NCBI GenBank assembly: GCA_019308905.1
Contig: JAFDHF010000012.1
Coordinates: 1 to 60,664, forward strand
Direction of reading: 5' to 3'
Source of the DNA: Deltaproteobacteria bacterium
GTDB lineage: Bacteria; Desulfobacterota; BSN033; WVXP01
DNA: 60,664 nucleotides
Shown: piece by piece, positions 42,389 to 51,157 of the stretch
Numbering within the stretch: position 1 is the first letter of the stretch
Layout of the letters: every line of letters begins with the position of its first letter
Notes under the pieces: model-generated
Told to the model about the DNA's origin: nothing
The model's database searches: none
Seen by the model: only the letters and a program-made list of their open reading frames with translations
Position numbers and translations under genes: made by a program

Positions 42389-43560
42389 GCCAGCTCTCCC
42401 CTGAAGAAAGCTTCCATTCGGCGGAAAGCCTCGTGAATCTGATCGGGAGAAGTGGCATAGGAAAGGCGCACATGTCCCTCACCGCACTCACCGAAGGCCG
42501 CCCCAGGCACGGTTGCGACATGGGTCTGCTCCAGCAGTGCCTTTGAGAGCTCAACCGAAGGTCTCCTCGAACGATACGAAGGGAAGCAGTAGAATGTCCC
42601 TTGCGGTGCCCTCCGGCACTCGAAGAACTCGGATTCATCGATCAACCCCACCATCAGGGCCCGTCTTTCCCTGTATCCCTCAAGCATCTGTCTGGCGGCT
42701 CGCTTTGACGCCTCGCTTCGCAGCGCCTCTATCGCCCCGGCCTGGGCAAAAGCGGTCACACAACTGACAGAGTGCTGGTAGATCTTGATCATTCCCTCCA
42801 AGACCTGCTTGGGACCGGTCACATACCCGAGCCTCCAGCCTGTCATGGCATGGCTCTTGGAGAATCCGTTCACAGTAATCACATTGTCAAACTCCGATCC
42901 AGGGCTGTAGTGTTCCCCCTCATAGATTATGTACTCGTAGATTTCGTCCGAGAGTAAGAGGGCTCCATGGTCCCTGGCGATTTCGGCGATCTCGTGAATG
43001 GTGGATCTATTGAAGACTGTGCCGGTTGGATTGCAGGGTGAATTGATAACCACTATCCTGAAGGATCGATCCATCTCCTGCCGGATACGCTCCGGATCGG
43101 GTTCAAACCCATCACTCTCACTGGTGGGAATCCTCACTACATCACCCCCTGCCATTCTTGCGGCGGGCTCGTAGGTGACCCACGCGGGGTCGAGTATCGC
43201 CACTCTGTCACCCGGTTCAAGCACGGCCTGGAAAGCCAGATAGATTGCGAACTTCCCTCCCGGCGTGACGATGATTTCGTCGACACCAGCCTCGATGTGG
43301 TTTTTCTCCTTCAACTTCCTGCTAATTTCCTCTCGTAGGTCGTAGTCGCCGGCCGTGGGGTGATACTTGGTTCTGCCCGAACGGAGTGCCGTACAAGCGG
43401 CATCGACTATGTTTTCGGGCGTATCGAAACAGGGTTCTCCGGCTCCGAGGGAGACTATATCCGTGACTCCTCTCTGGCGCATCTCCTTTACGGAATTGTC
43501 GATCTCCCCGGTGGCCGATGGCTCGAGTCGGGCAATCCTTTCGGAGAGGAAACCTCTCAT
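42385..43560 (-). CDS. class I/II pyridoxal phosphate aminotransferase
   Basis: A 391-aa AspC/AspB-type transaminase. N-terminal motif VSLGAGEPCFDTP, PLP-binding NSPCNPTG, SDEIYEYIIYEG, PLP lysine in NGFSKSHAMTGWRLGYV (about residue 235), and C-terminal HVRLSYAT with the substrate Arg. It is of the Asp/aromatic/Met family that also uses unusual amino acids. It starts at ATG 43560; the Shine-Dalgarno (GGGAGA) is 11 nt away and weak. It is expressed with the M29-like gene, and the GntR gene is just upstream on the same strand. Confidence 0.92.
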   Translation of the reverse strand: MRGFLSERIARLEPSATGEIDNSVKEMRQRGVTDIVSLGAGEPCFDTPENIVDAACTALRSGRTKYHPTAGDYDLREEISRKLKEKNHIEAGVDEIIVTPGGKFAIYLAFQAVLEPGDRVAILDPAWVTYEPAARMAGGDVVRIPTSESDGFEPDPERIRQEMDRSFRIVVINSPCNPTGTVFNRSTIHEIAEIARDHGALLLSDEIYEYIIYEGEHYSPGSEFDNVITVNGFSKSHAMTGWRLGYVTGPKQVLEGMIKIYQHSVSCVTAFAQAGAIEALRSEASKRAARQMLEGYRERRALMVGLIDESEFFECRRAPQGTFYCFPSYRSRRPSVELSKALLEQTHVATVPGAAFGECGEGHVRLSYATSPDQIHEAFRRMEAFFRGELA

Positions 43561-43955
43561 CGTGATTCTGTCTCCCGCAAGTGGTTTGTATGGATGAACG
43601 GGTGATTAGATTGTGTAGAGCATGGACTCCAATTCCCTTTTCACGGGTCGGATCTTCGGCCGCCTCTTATCGCTCGACGTCACAGGAATGTCTTGTCCTT
43701 GAGAGCAGCGGTGTCGCTTGGAAGACGCGCACCAAATGCAAGAGGACTCTCCGGATCGAGGGACGAGGTGGCTGGTACCGAACGGGTGAACAGGTAAAAC
43801 CGGCTGAGCGTTCGTCTTCGGAGGAAACCAGGGTGGGTCCCGGGACCTTCCTCGATCATGGAAACTCGGCGCCTGGCCGTATCAACGATGAGAACAGATC
43901 CGGTGAGACTTTTGAAACTTTCCACAGTCGGGGCTCTTGCGAGTGGCGGCTGACC
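43561..43955. other. intergenic between aminotransferase and GntR gene
   Basis: About 395 nt with no gene visible on either strand. It could hold the aminotransferase promoter, but I see no clear -35/-10 pair. Confidence 0.35.
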
Positions 43956-44690
43956 TCAGATGTCCGCTGGGACCGACTCGGCATCGCCATGTTGAGACCT
44001 TAGCCTGTCTTCGATGGCTTGAATGGTCCTGACCTCGGCGTTTCTCAGATGACGGCGCACTCTGTTTTCGGCTTCATGTGGTTTCTCGTCCAAGATCGCC
44101 TCCATTATCGCCAGGTGCTCCCGGGTGATGGTATGGATCCTCGGGTCCGGCCGGTTCTTGTAACCCGCTTCTGCGAATGTTCTTATCCGCAGCGAACGGT
44201 AACCCACAAACATCAGTACCTCTGAAAGGAGCAGGTTGCCTCCGGCCATCATGAGCATCTCGTTCAGCCTGAGATCGATTTGTAGATACTCATCGTACGG
44301 GACAAGGTCCAGTCTCTTCCGGCAAATCGCTTCAGCCCTCGCTTTGAGGGATTGCAAATCCTTCATGAGCCGGGGATTCCCGGCGATGGATCCAGCCGCC
44401 AGTCGGGCCGCATAGGGTTCCAGCAACATCCGGACCTCATAGACCTGGCGGACGTTCTCTTCTGTGAGCGTGGCGACACGCACCCTCTTGTGGGCTTCAT
44501 AGCTCACCAGCCCGTCGGCACTCAATCTGGAAATCGCCTCCCGAACAGGGGTCTGGCTGATCCCCAACTCTCTTGCCAGGGCGGTGATCGATAGAACCTC
44601 GTCAGGCTGCATCTCATTGTGCAAGATGGAGTCCTTGATCGCCTGATAGGCCTTTTCGCTTAGGGTCTCAGCCTCTATGTGGTCCACCAT
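43956..44690 (-). CDS. GntR family (FCD/FadR-type) transcriptional regulator
   Basis: A 244-aa regulator with an N-terminal winged HTH (SEKAYQAIKDSILHNEMQPD, ALARELGISQTPVREAISRL, GLVSYEAHKRVRVATL). The all-helical FCD effector domain has the metal-ligand pattern with YDEYLQIDLRLNEML and late His (ITREHLAIMEAI, RRHLRNAEVR). FCD proteins bind small carboxylates or amino-acid-like effectors. It lies upstream of and on the same strand as the aminotransferase operon and very likely controls it. The start is ATG 44690 (weak Shine-Dalgarno); a GTG lies two codons earlier. Confidence 0.92.
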   Translation of the reverse strand: MVDHIEAETLSEKAYQAIKDSILHNEMQPDEVLSITALARELGISQTPVREAISRLSADGLVSYEAHKRVRVATLTEENVRQVYEVRMLLEPYAARLAAGSIAGNPRLMKDLQSLKARAEAICRKRLDLVPYDEYLQIDLRLNEMLMMAGGNLLLSEVLMFVGYRSLRIRTFAEAGYKNRPDPRIHTITREHLAIMEAILDEKPHEAENRVRRHLRNAEVRTIQAIEDRLRSQHGDAESVPADI

Positions 44691-44904
44691 TGTCACATCC
44701 GGTACGAGTCAGTCCCTGCTGGAAGATGCTATTCCCCTCTTTATACGTCCTTTTCACGCCTTTCAAAGCCCGCTTGGCTTCAAGCAGTGAGCCTTTGCCC
44801 TCTCGGGGGAGGCTCCTCCCGGCGAGACGAGTCACCTCCAGAAACCCCGCCATGTTGGCCCTCGACCCTTTTCGACCGCCGGCGAGTCAACCTGGGGATG
44901 ATTT

Positions 44905-44935
44905 AGAATACCACATATAGTATACAGTCTGTCAA
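44905..44935 (-). promoter_or_regulatory. promoter with GntR-type operator in the spacer
   Basis: On the minus strand TTGACA (44930-44935), 19-nt spacer, TATTCT (44905-44910). The spacer holds TGTATACTATA with the palindromic core GTATAC, like the TNGTATACNA operators of FCD-type GntR repressors. It lies about 215 nt upstream of the GntR start, so autoregulation is likely. A long untranslated leader would result; nothing else is seen in 44691-44904. Confidence 0.5.
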
Positions 44936-45061
44936 ATACCAGTCTCTCCGCCCCGAGCGGCATCATCCAACCCGTCGTCGAGTTCCATAGAGACACCCCA
45001 ACAGGAAAGCCGCCCCCTTTCAGAGCGGCCCTCCCGTCTTGGATCAGTCTCGGCTTCCAAA

Positions 45062-45135
45062 TCGGGGAGAGGGGATTTGAACCCCCGCCCTCTTGCTCCC
45101 GAAGCAAGCGCGCTACCCGGCTGCGCCACTCCCCG
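45062..45135 (-). tRNA. tRNA-Pro (anticodon CGG)
   Basis: A 74-nt cloverleaf on the minus strand. Acceptor CGGGGAG pairs with CTCCCCG, the anticodon stem CTTGC/GCAAG encloses loop TTCGGGA (anticodon CGG), the T-loop is GGTTCAAATCC, discriminator A. CCA is not encoded. It reads CCG. Confidence 0.95.
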
Positions 45136-45149
45136 AAGAGTTCTCCATT

Positions 45150-45178
45150 AGGATACCGGAAGAGGCGGGCAAAGTCCA
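45150..45178 (-). promoter_or_regulatory. sigma-70 promoter for tRNA-Pro
   Basis: On the minus strand TGGACT (45173-45178), 17-nt spacer, TATCCT (45150-45155), 15 nt before the tRNA 5' end. Both hexamers match four of six consensus bases. Confidence 0.4.
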
Positions 45179-45276
45179 GGGAATTTCTCCTTTAGATTCG
45201 TCGCCGCCTTCCGATGTATAGCATAGGGTTGAGGCCGTAAAAGAAAGGTTTGCGGAAGGGGAGGTGCAAGTCCGAA

Positions 45277-46656
45277 GTGAAGGAGGCGAGGAAGGGATCG
45301 ATTCTCGTTGTGGACGACGACGTTGATGTGAAGGATGTCATACGCGATACCCTGGCCTTTGCAGGATTCACCGTGGACACCGCGGAGGACGGCGTAGAGG
45401 CGATGGAAAAGATCCAGGAGACCCCCTTTGATCTCATCCTCTCCGATCTTATGATGCCCCGAATGGACGGGATGGAACTCCTGAGGCGGGTAAAGGAAAT
45501 CCGGCCGTATATCAATGTCATCATCATGACGGGATATGGGACCATCGAGTCGGCCGTGGAGGCCATGAAAATCGGAGCGGCGGACTTCATTACCAAGCCT
45601 GCCAACAGCGGAGAACTCCTGGTCAGGGTTTCCAAGGCTTTGACGGTCAAGGCCCTTATGGAGGAGAATGTGCAGCTCCGCCAGGAGGTGAAGCGGAGAT
45701 ACAGCTTCTGCAACATAATCGGTCAGAGCCAGGCCATGCAGGCCGTCTTCTCACTCATCGAAAAGGTTTCGAGAAGCAAGAGCACGGTGACTATCTATGG
45801 TTCAAGCGGTACGGGCAAGGAGTTGGTCGCCAGGGCGATCCATTTCAACAGTCCCAGAAGAAACAAGCCCTTCCTGGCTTTCAACTGCAGTGCCATTCCT
45901 GACAGCCTCGTTGAGAGTGAGCTCTTTGGTCATGTCAAAGGGTCCTTCACCGGCGCGTACCATCACAAGATCGGCATGTTTGAGGAGGCCAGGGGTGGGA
46001 CCTTTTTCATCGACGAAATCGGGAATACATCCATGGCCCTCCAGGCAAAACTCTTGAGAGTCCTTCAGGAAAAGGAGATTCGGAGGGTGGGATCCAATGA
46101 GATGGTCAAGATAGATGTGCGCCTCATAGCGGCTACGAATGAGGACCTGGAGCAGAAGGTCCGGCAGGGACAGTTCAGGGAGGACCTGTTCTACCGCCTT
46201 CATGTGATCCCGATTTTCCTGCCCGATCTGAGAGACCGGCCCGAGGATGTTCCTCTTCTGGCCCAGCATTTTCTGAAGATGTATGCCAGACAGGAGGGCA
46301 GGGAAATCCACGGATTTACCGCCGAAGCGATGAAGCTCTTGACCGAGTATGACTGGCCGGGAAACGTGCGGGAACTGGAGAACGCTGTGGAGCGCGCAGT
46401 GGTAATCACACAGAACAGCCTTATCGACAAGGAAGACCTCCCTGTCAAGATCGTCGAGGGCCGGCATCACCTGATCAAGCGGGCCTTCAACGACATGATC
46501 ACACTGGAGGAACTGAAAAACCAGTACACCCTGATGGTGTTGGAAAAGACCAAGGGTAACAAGAAGATGGCAGCCCAAATCCTGGGGATCAACCCCAGGA
46601 CGCTTTACCGCAAGAAGAAACAGGGGATTATTGCCTACCCCGCCGGCGCCAATTGA
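45277..46656 (+). CDS. NtrC-family sigma-54-dependent response regulator (first of three)
   Basis: About 459 aa. Receiver domain (SILVVDDDVDVKDVIRDTLA, phospho-Asp in LILSDLMMPRMDG), AAA+ domain (Walker A GSSGTGKELVARA, Walker B GGTFFIDEI) and Fis-type HTH (KMAAQILGINPRTLYRKKKQ). The sigma-54 contact loop reads GSFTGA rather than GAFTGA. The start is GTG 45277 behind AAGGGGAGG; a TTG nine codons upstream is less likely. It is an orphan without an adjacent kinase. AtoC/ZraR-like architecture. Confidence 0.93.
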   Translation: MKEARKGSILVVDDDVDVKDVIRDTLAFAGFTVDTAEDGVEAMEKIQETPFDLILSDLMMPRMDGMELLRRVKEIRPYINVIIMTGYGTIESAVEAMKIGAADFITKPANSGELLVRVSKALTVKALMEENVQLRQEVKRRYSFCNIIGQSQAMQAVFSLIEKVSRSKSTVTIYGSSGTGKELVARAIHFNSPRRNKPFLAFNCSAIPDSLVESELFGHVKGSFTGAYHHKIGMFEEARGGTFFIDEIGNTSMALQAKLLRVLQEKEIRRVGSNEMVKIDVRLIAATNEDLEQKVRQGQFREDLFYRLHVIPIFLPDLRDRPEDVPLLAQHFLKMYARQEGREIHGFTAEAMKLLTEYDWPGNVRELENAVERAVVITQNSLIDKEDLPVKIVEGRHHLIKRAFNDMITLEELKNQYTLMVLEKTKGNKKMAAQILGINPRTLYRKKKQGIIAYPAGAN

Positions 46657-46754
46657 AGAGAGAGACCGGAGAGAACCCACCTTAGAGACCCGGCCGTTCT
46701 ATTTCCCTCAGGTCCCTGATGGTCAATTTTTTGACGAATTCGTCCATCTCTGTC

Positions 46755-46783
46755 TTGACAAAGACGGGGAACGTCACTATTCT
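46755..46783 (+). promoter_or_regulatory. sigma-70 promoter for the second NtrC-family regulator
   Basis: TTGACA (46755-46760), 17-nt spacer, TATTCT (46778-46783). Expected start about 46790, 32 nt before the ATG at 46822. Perfect -35 and spacing. Confidence 0.65.
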
Positions 46784-46821
46784 AACATTCAGCGGAAAAG
46801 CATCCTGGACAGGGGAGATTC

Positions 46822-48201
46822 ATGGGATCTGAGAGAGTGCTGGTAGTTGATGATGAAGAGAGGAATCGAGAGTTTCTGAAGGAGTTTCTGGAGGTCGAGG
46901 GCTTCGACGTGGAGACGGCCGACGACGGGCAGGAGGCCCTTGAACTCCTCGAAGAGATGGATTTCGATCTGGTCTTGACAGATCTGAAGATGCCAAGGGC
47001 CGACGGCCTGGCGGTTCTTGAAGGTCTCCGGCGGATCAACCCTCAAACGGTCGCCATTGTTTTTACGGGGTACGGTTCCATCGACACGGCGGTGAAGGCG
47101 GTCAAGCTGGGGGCTTACGACTACATTACCAAACCCCTGAAGATCGAGGAGATCAGCATCGTCGTCCACAGAGCCTTGGAACATCGAAAACTCGCCCTGG
47201 AGAACGAGATGCTTCGCCGCCAGCTGAAACGGAAGTACAGATTCGACAACATCGTCGGGGACAGCGAGAAGATGCAGGAAGTCTTCCGTCTGGTGGAGAA
47301 GATCGCCGCTACGGACAGCACCGTTCTGATTTACGGAGAGAGCGGGACCGGGAAGGAGTTGATCGCCCGGGCCATTCATTTCAACAGCGACAGGCGGGAA
47401 AGACCGCTGATTCCTGTCAACTGCGGTGCCATCCCCGAAGAACTTCTCGAGAGCGAGCTTTTCGGCCACGAACAGGGTGCCTTCACCGGAGCGACGAGGA
47501 CACGGATCGGCCGATTCGAACTTGGAAACGGGGGAACAATCTTTCTGGACGAGATCGGTGACATGAGCCCCTCCCTACAGGTCAAGGTGCTGAGAGTGCT
47601 CCAAGAGCATGAATTCGAAAGGGTGGGGGGGATGAAGACCATCAAGGTGGACATTCGGGTAATCGCGGCCACCAATAAGGACTTGGAGAAGAACGTGGCC
47701 GAAGGGAAGTTCAGGGAAGACCTATTTTACAGGCTCAACGTAATCCCGATCCAACTTCCCCCGTTGAGGGAGCGGAAGTCTGATATCCCCCTTTTGGTCA
47801 ACCACTTCCTCCAGATGTACAATGCCAAGAATAGACACAACATCACAGGGGTCTCTCCTGAAGCCATGGAGCTTCTCCAGAACTATGACTGGCCCGGAAA
47901 TGTGAGGGAGTTGGAGAACATGATCGAACGGATCGTGATCCTCAAGGGTGAGGGGATCACCGAGCCTGCCGACCTGTCCGAGAAGGTGCTGGCGTCGACT
48001 CCGAGGTCCCTCCATCCCAGGATCCAGATCCCCGAAAACGGTATATCTTTCAATACGGCGATCACGGAATTTGAGCGGGAGCTTATCCTTCAGGCCCTCA
48101 ACAGAACCAACTGGGTAAAGAACAAGGCGGCCAAGCTTCTCAACCTGAACCGGACCACCCTGGTGGAGAAGATGAAGAAGATCAATCTCACCCGTGCCTA
48201 G
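46822..48201 (+). CDS. NtrC-family sigma-54-dependent response regulator (second of three)
   Basis: A 459-aa regulator. Receiver (RVLVVDDEERNREFLKEFLE, phospho-Asp in LVLTDLKMPRADG), AAA+ domain with intact GAFTGA, Walker [14 protein letters not shown], Walker B GGTIFLDEI, and a Fis-type C-terminus (NKAAKLLNLNRTTLVEKMKK). It starts at ATG 46822. It has its own sigma-70 promoter. It lies just before the sigma-54 promoter at 48434 and is the first candidate activator of the TPR-kinase operon. Confidence 0.94.
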   Translation: MGSERVLVVDDEERNREFLKEFLEVEGFDVETADDGQEALELLEEMDFDLVLTDLKMPRADGLAVLEGLRRINPQTVAIVFTGYGSIDTAVKAVKLGAYDYITKPLKIEEISIVVHRALEHRKLALENEMLRRQLKRKYRFDNIVGDSEKMQEVFRLVEKIAATDSTVLIYGESGTGKELIARAIHFNSDRRERPLIPVNCGAIPEELLESELFGHEQGAFTGATRTRIGRFELGNGGTIFLDEIGDMSPSLQVKVLRVLQEHEFERVGGMKTIKVDIRVIAATNKDLEKNVAEGKFREDLFYRLNVIPIQLPPLRERKSDIPLLVNHFLQMYNAKNRHNITGVSPEAMELLQNYDWPGNVRELENMIERIVILKGEGITEPADLSEKVLASTPRSLHPRIQIPENGISFNTAITEFERELILQALNRTNWVKNKAAKLLNLNRTTLVEKMKKINLTRA

Positions 48202-48433
48202 TTCTTGAATGACATTTTTTGGCTTTTTCTGCCGATAATTGGCAGTTTTCCGTCTGGACATCGGGTTTCTCACCTACTTTGCGTCTTTTCTATCGTTTTT
48301 CTCCAATTTTCCTGTCAAACAAATGACTGAAGTAATGTGAGAATTTGACGGGACCCCCTGGCCCGCGGGACCGGCACAGATTCAAAAGGTCTTGATTTCA
48401 ATGGATTGTGGCGCAAAGAGAGGGGGCCTTCCG

Positions 48434-48449
48434 TGGCACTGTTTTTGCT
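48434..48449 (+). promoter_or_regulatory. sigma-54 promoter of the TPR-kinase-regulator operon
   Basis: TGGCAC-N5-TTGCT with GG (48435-48436) and GC (48447-48448) 12 bp apart: a full consensus match. Expected start near 48460, 40 nt before the chosen GTG at 48500. The rest of 48202-48433 has no gene. Confidence 0.8.
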
Positions 48450-48499
48450 CGATTAGGCCCGTGTCGCCCGGCAGAAAGCCGTGTGAAAGGGGCCTTCCA

Positions 48500-51157
48500 G
48501 TGGGAAGATTCAACGGAGAGAGACACCGTGGTTTATTGATGGTTGCGCTTTTGCTGGGTTTTCTCCTCTTCCTTGGAGGAGAGGGAGGATCCGGGCAGGC
48601 GGAATCCGCTCCTCTTCGGGCTCAGATTCGGGTGGAAAACCGGCGGGATTTCACCCGGATTGTCTTCCCCTGTGCCGAACCCAAGAAGGCAGCGGTGGTC
48701 CCGGATCTCCAAAGGAGTCGGTTCGTCGTCCGATTGCCTGGATCCGTGGAGGGATTCGCGGTCCCGCCCCCGGCCGAGGGAAAGGGGCTGATCAGCGGAG
48801 TGGAGGTTCTGCCCGGAAAAGGCAGGGAGGTTCAGGTGGAGATCCGCCTGGCGACCCCGTCTGTCGACTGGGTTTTCTATCGATATGAAACACCGCCGAG
48901 AGCGGTTCTCTACCTCCGGGGAAAGTCGGTCTCCCCGCTTCCGCACAGGAGCGTCTCTACTTCTGCCAAGGTGAGAAAAAAAGGGACCGGAGAATCGAAG
49001 AAGGTCGAGCGGGGTCCGGAGGCTCGACGGGGAGAGTCCGCCCGTGGCATGCGGGGAGGACAGAAGAAGGGCCAGCCTGCCGGGAAGGATGAAGGGAGTG
49101 GAGGACTTCTGCGTGCCTCGGCACAGGATATTCCGGATTTTGTCCGGATAGGGCCGGTCTATCCCCCCGATTTCAGTGAGATGAAAGCCGACGAGCGGAG
49201 CCTTTACTTCAGGGCTCTGGAGAGTCTGAAAAAGGGTGACTTTTCACGGGCTGAGCGGATCCTCTCAGGTATTGCGCCCAAAGATCCGCTGTCTCCCCTC
49301 GCTGAAACCCTCGCCTTTGTCAAGGCCGATTGTAGCTTCGGCAAGGCGGAGAGGAAGGGGGGCAAAGCGTACCTCCATGCCGTTCAGGCGTACCGAGACG
49401 CGGTGGGGAGTTTTCCGGGGTCGAGCTTTGTGCCCCATGCCCTTCTCAGAATCGCCACTGCGTACCGGAGGGTGAGGTTTTTCCATGAAGCAGCGGTCCA
49501 GTACAGGCTTTTTCTATCCAAATACCCCGACCACCCCGCAGCTCCGGAGGCCCTTTTCTGGCAGGGGGAGTGTCTCTTCCAGACGGGCAAGTATAAGGAG
49601 GCTAAGAAGATCTTCCAGGAGTTCGTCAGGAGACAGCCTGGTTCGATCCATGGTCGCATCGCCTCTCTCAGAGTGGGAGACTGCCTGTACAAGATGGGCG
49701 ACCTGAAAGGGGCTCGTCTCCAATACGGTGCGGTTCTTTCGGAGTCACCCGATCTGTCTTTCTACCCGACGGACAGTCTGTTTCTTGCGGGTCGGACTTT
49801 CGTGGAAAACGGAGAATTCCGGAGGGGCAGGGGGATTCTCTTCAAGGCCTTGAATCTCGATCCGAAGGGCAAAGAAGCGCGGGCCATGATGCGGCTCATT
49901 GCCAAGTCCTATCTCAACGAAGACCGATACGGTGAGGCCCTCAGGGTGAACCTGCTCCTGTGGGAGAACTACGGCCGAGACGATCCCCATGGCATGGAGC
50001 GTGTGTACCTTGCGGACTTGAGACTCAGCCAGCCCGGGTTGAAATGGCCTCCACTCTGTGAGGAGGCTTACAAGGACCCAGTGGGTGTGTACCAGGACTT
50101 CCTGGATCACTGCAAGGATATGAAACTTGCCGACCAGGTGACGTATCGACAGGCCCTGGCCCTTGTGAGAGGGGGGAATCCGGCACGGGCCGTGGCCGGG
50201 CTCAAGAGAATCATGTCCCAGAGAGAGCCGGATGAGCTCAGGCGGAGGGTGTCACTGCTTCTTTCGTACTGTCTGAACTCCCTCATCAAGGACCACTATG
50301 GCGGAGGTGAGTATCTTGGAGTGATTCGATTGTACCGGAAACACATGGATTTCCTGGACAGCGAGGAAAACAGGGACAAGAGGGGACTCCTCCTGGTGGC
50401 AGAGAGCTATCGCAAGCTCGGTCTTCTGGAAGATGCCCTCGGTGTCTACCGTCGTGTGAGAAAGGCGGACCGTGTGGCCGGGGATCATGTTCTTTTCCAG
50501 ATGGGTCGGATCCTCTTCGAAAAAGGTGATAGGCAGGCCGCCCTGAGGGTACTTGAACCCTTCCCGAAGGCTTTTCCGAAAAGCCCCTATCTCCCCCGGG
50601 TGGAGAGGCTTTTGGGCGATCTCTGCCTGGGAGCCGGGGATTACAGCAGCGCCGTCAGGTGGTATCGCCTCGCTCTTGCAGCCGGAGGCGGGCCTGACAC
50701 GGGGAGGGTATATGCCAACATGGGAAAGGCCCTTATGGCCGTGGGAAATGAGAAGAAGGCCATCGAAGCCTACAAGAGAGCAGTCAGCTCCATGTGGCCC
50801 TTCAGAGAGCAGGTCTGGGCAAAGGGACCACTCGGAGAGAGTCTGGCTCGCCTGGCCACCTACTATGAGGACCGTGGGAGGATGTCCACGGCGACGCAAT
50901 ACTATCGGAAGATCGTGGCCCTTTCATCCCCTGAGGGAAGGGCCGACTGGGCGCTCTACCGGTTGGGCGAGACCCTCCGAAAGAGGGGCGACCTGGATAT
51001 GATGAGGCAGGTCTTCGAGGACCTGAAAAAGAGATCAGCCGATTCTCTCTGGGCGAGACTGGCCGACTGGGCTGCAGGAGAGGCGGATTTTGAGGCAAAG
51101 GACGGCCCTTACCTGGCGCGGCTCGGCCAGGCTGTGGCTCCGGCGGGAAAGAAGTGA
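48500..51157 (+). CDS. exported tetratricopeptide-repeat protein
   Basis: An 885-aa protein. After a basic N-terminus comes a signal/anchor stretch (GLLMVALLLGFLLFLGG), then an N-terminal beta-rich part (about 40-150, AMIN-like with VENRRDFTRIVFPCAE), a charged linker, and many TPR-like hairpins to the end (for example AAVQYRLFLSKYPDHPAAPE and SAVRWYRLALAAGGGPDT). It is probably a periplasmic or outer-membrane scaffold. The start is GTG 48500 behind AAAGGGG, downstream of the sigma-54 start site; the frame is open further up. It overlaps the kinase gene by 4 nt (GTGA). Its exact role is unknown; linkage to flagellar control suggests a motility or cell-envelope function. Confidence 0.8.
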   Translation: MGRFNGERHRGLLMVALLLGFLLFLGGEGGSGQAESAPLRAQIRVENRRDFTRIVFPCAEPKKAAVVPDLQRSRFVVRLPGSVEGFAVPPPAEGKGLISGVEVLPGKGREVQVEIRLATPSVDWVFYRYETPPRAVLYLRGKSVSPLPHRSVSTSAKVRKKGTGESKKVERGPEARRGESARGMRGGQKKGQPAGKDEGSGGLLRASAQDIPDFVRIGPVYPPDFSEMKADERSLYFRALESLKKGDFSRAERILSGIAPKDPLSPLAETLAFVKADCSFGKAERKGGKAYLHAVQAYRDAVGSFPGSSFVPHALLRIATAYRRVRFFHEAAVQYRLFLSKYPDHPAAPEALFWQGECLFQTGKYKEAKKIFQEFVRRQPGSIHGRIASLRVGDCLYKMGDLKGARLQYGAVLSESPDLSFYPTDSLFLAGRTFVENGEFRRGRGILFKALNLDPKGKEARAMMRLIAKSYLNEDRYGEALRVNLLLWENYGRDDPHGMERVYLADLRLSQPGLKWPPLCEEAYKDPVGVYQDFLDHCKDMKLADQVTYRQALALVRGGNPARAVAGLKRIMSQREPDELRRRVSLLLSYCLNSLIKDHYGGGEYLGVIRLYRKHMDFLDSEENRDKRGLLLVAESYRKLGLLEDALGVYRRVRKADRVAGDHVLFQMGRILFEKGDRQAALRVLEPFPKAFPKSPYLPRVERLLGDLCLGAGDYSSAVRWYRLALAAGGGPDTGRVYANMGKALMAVGNEKKAIEAYKRAVSSMWPFREQVWAKGPLGESLARLATYYEDRGRMSTATQYYRKIVALSSPEGRADWALYRLGETLRKRGDLDMMRQVFEDLKKRSADSLWARLADWAAGEADFEAKDGPYLARLGQAVAPAGKK

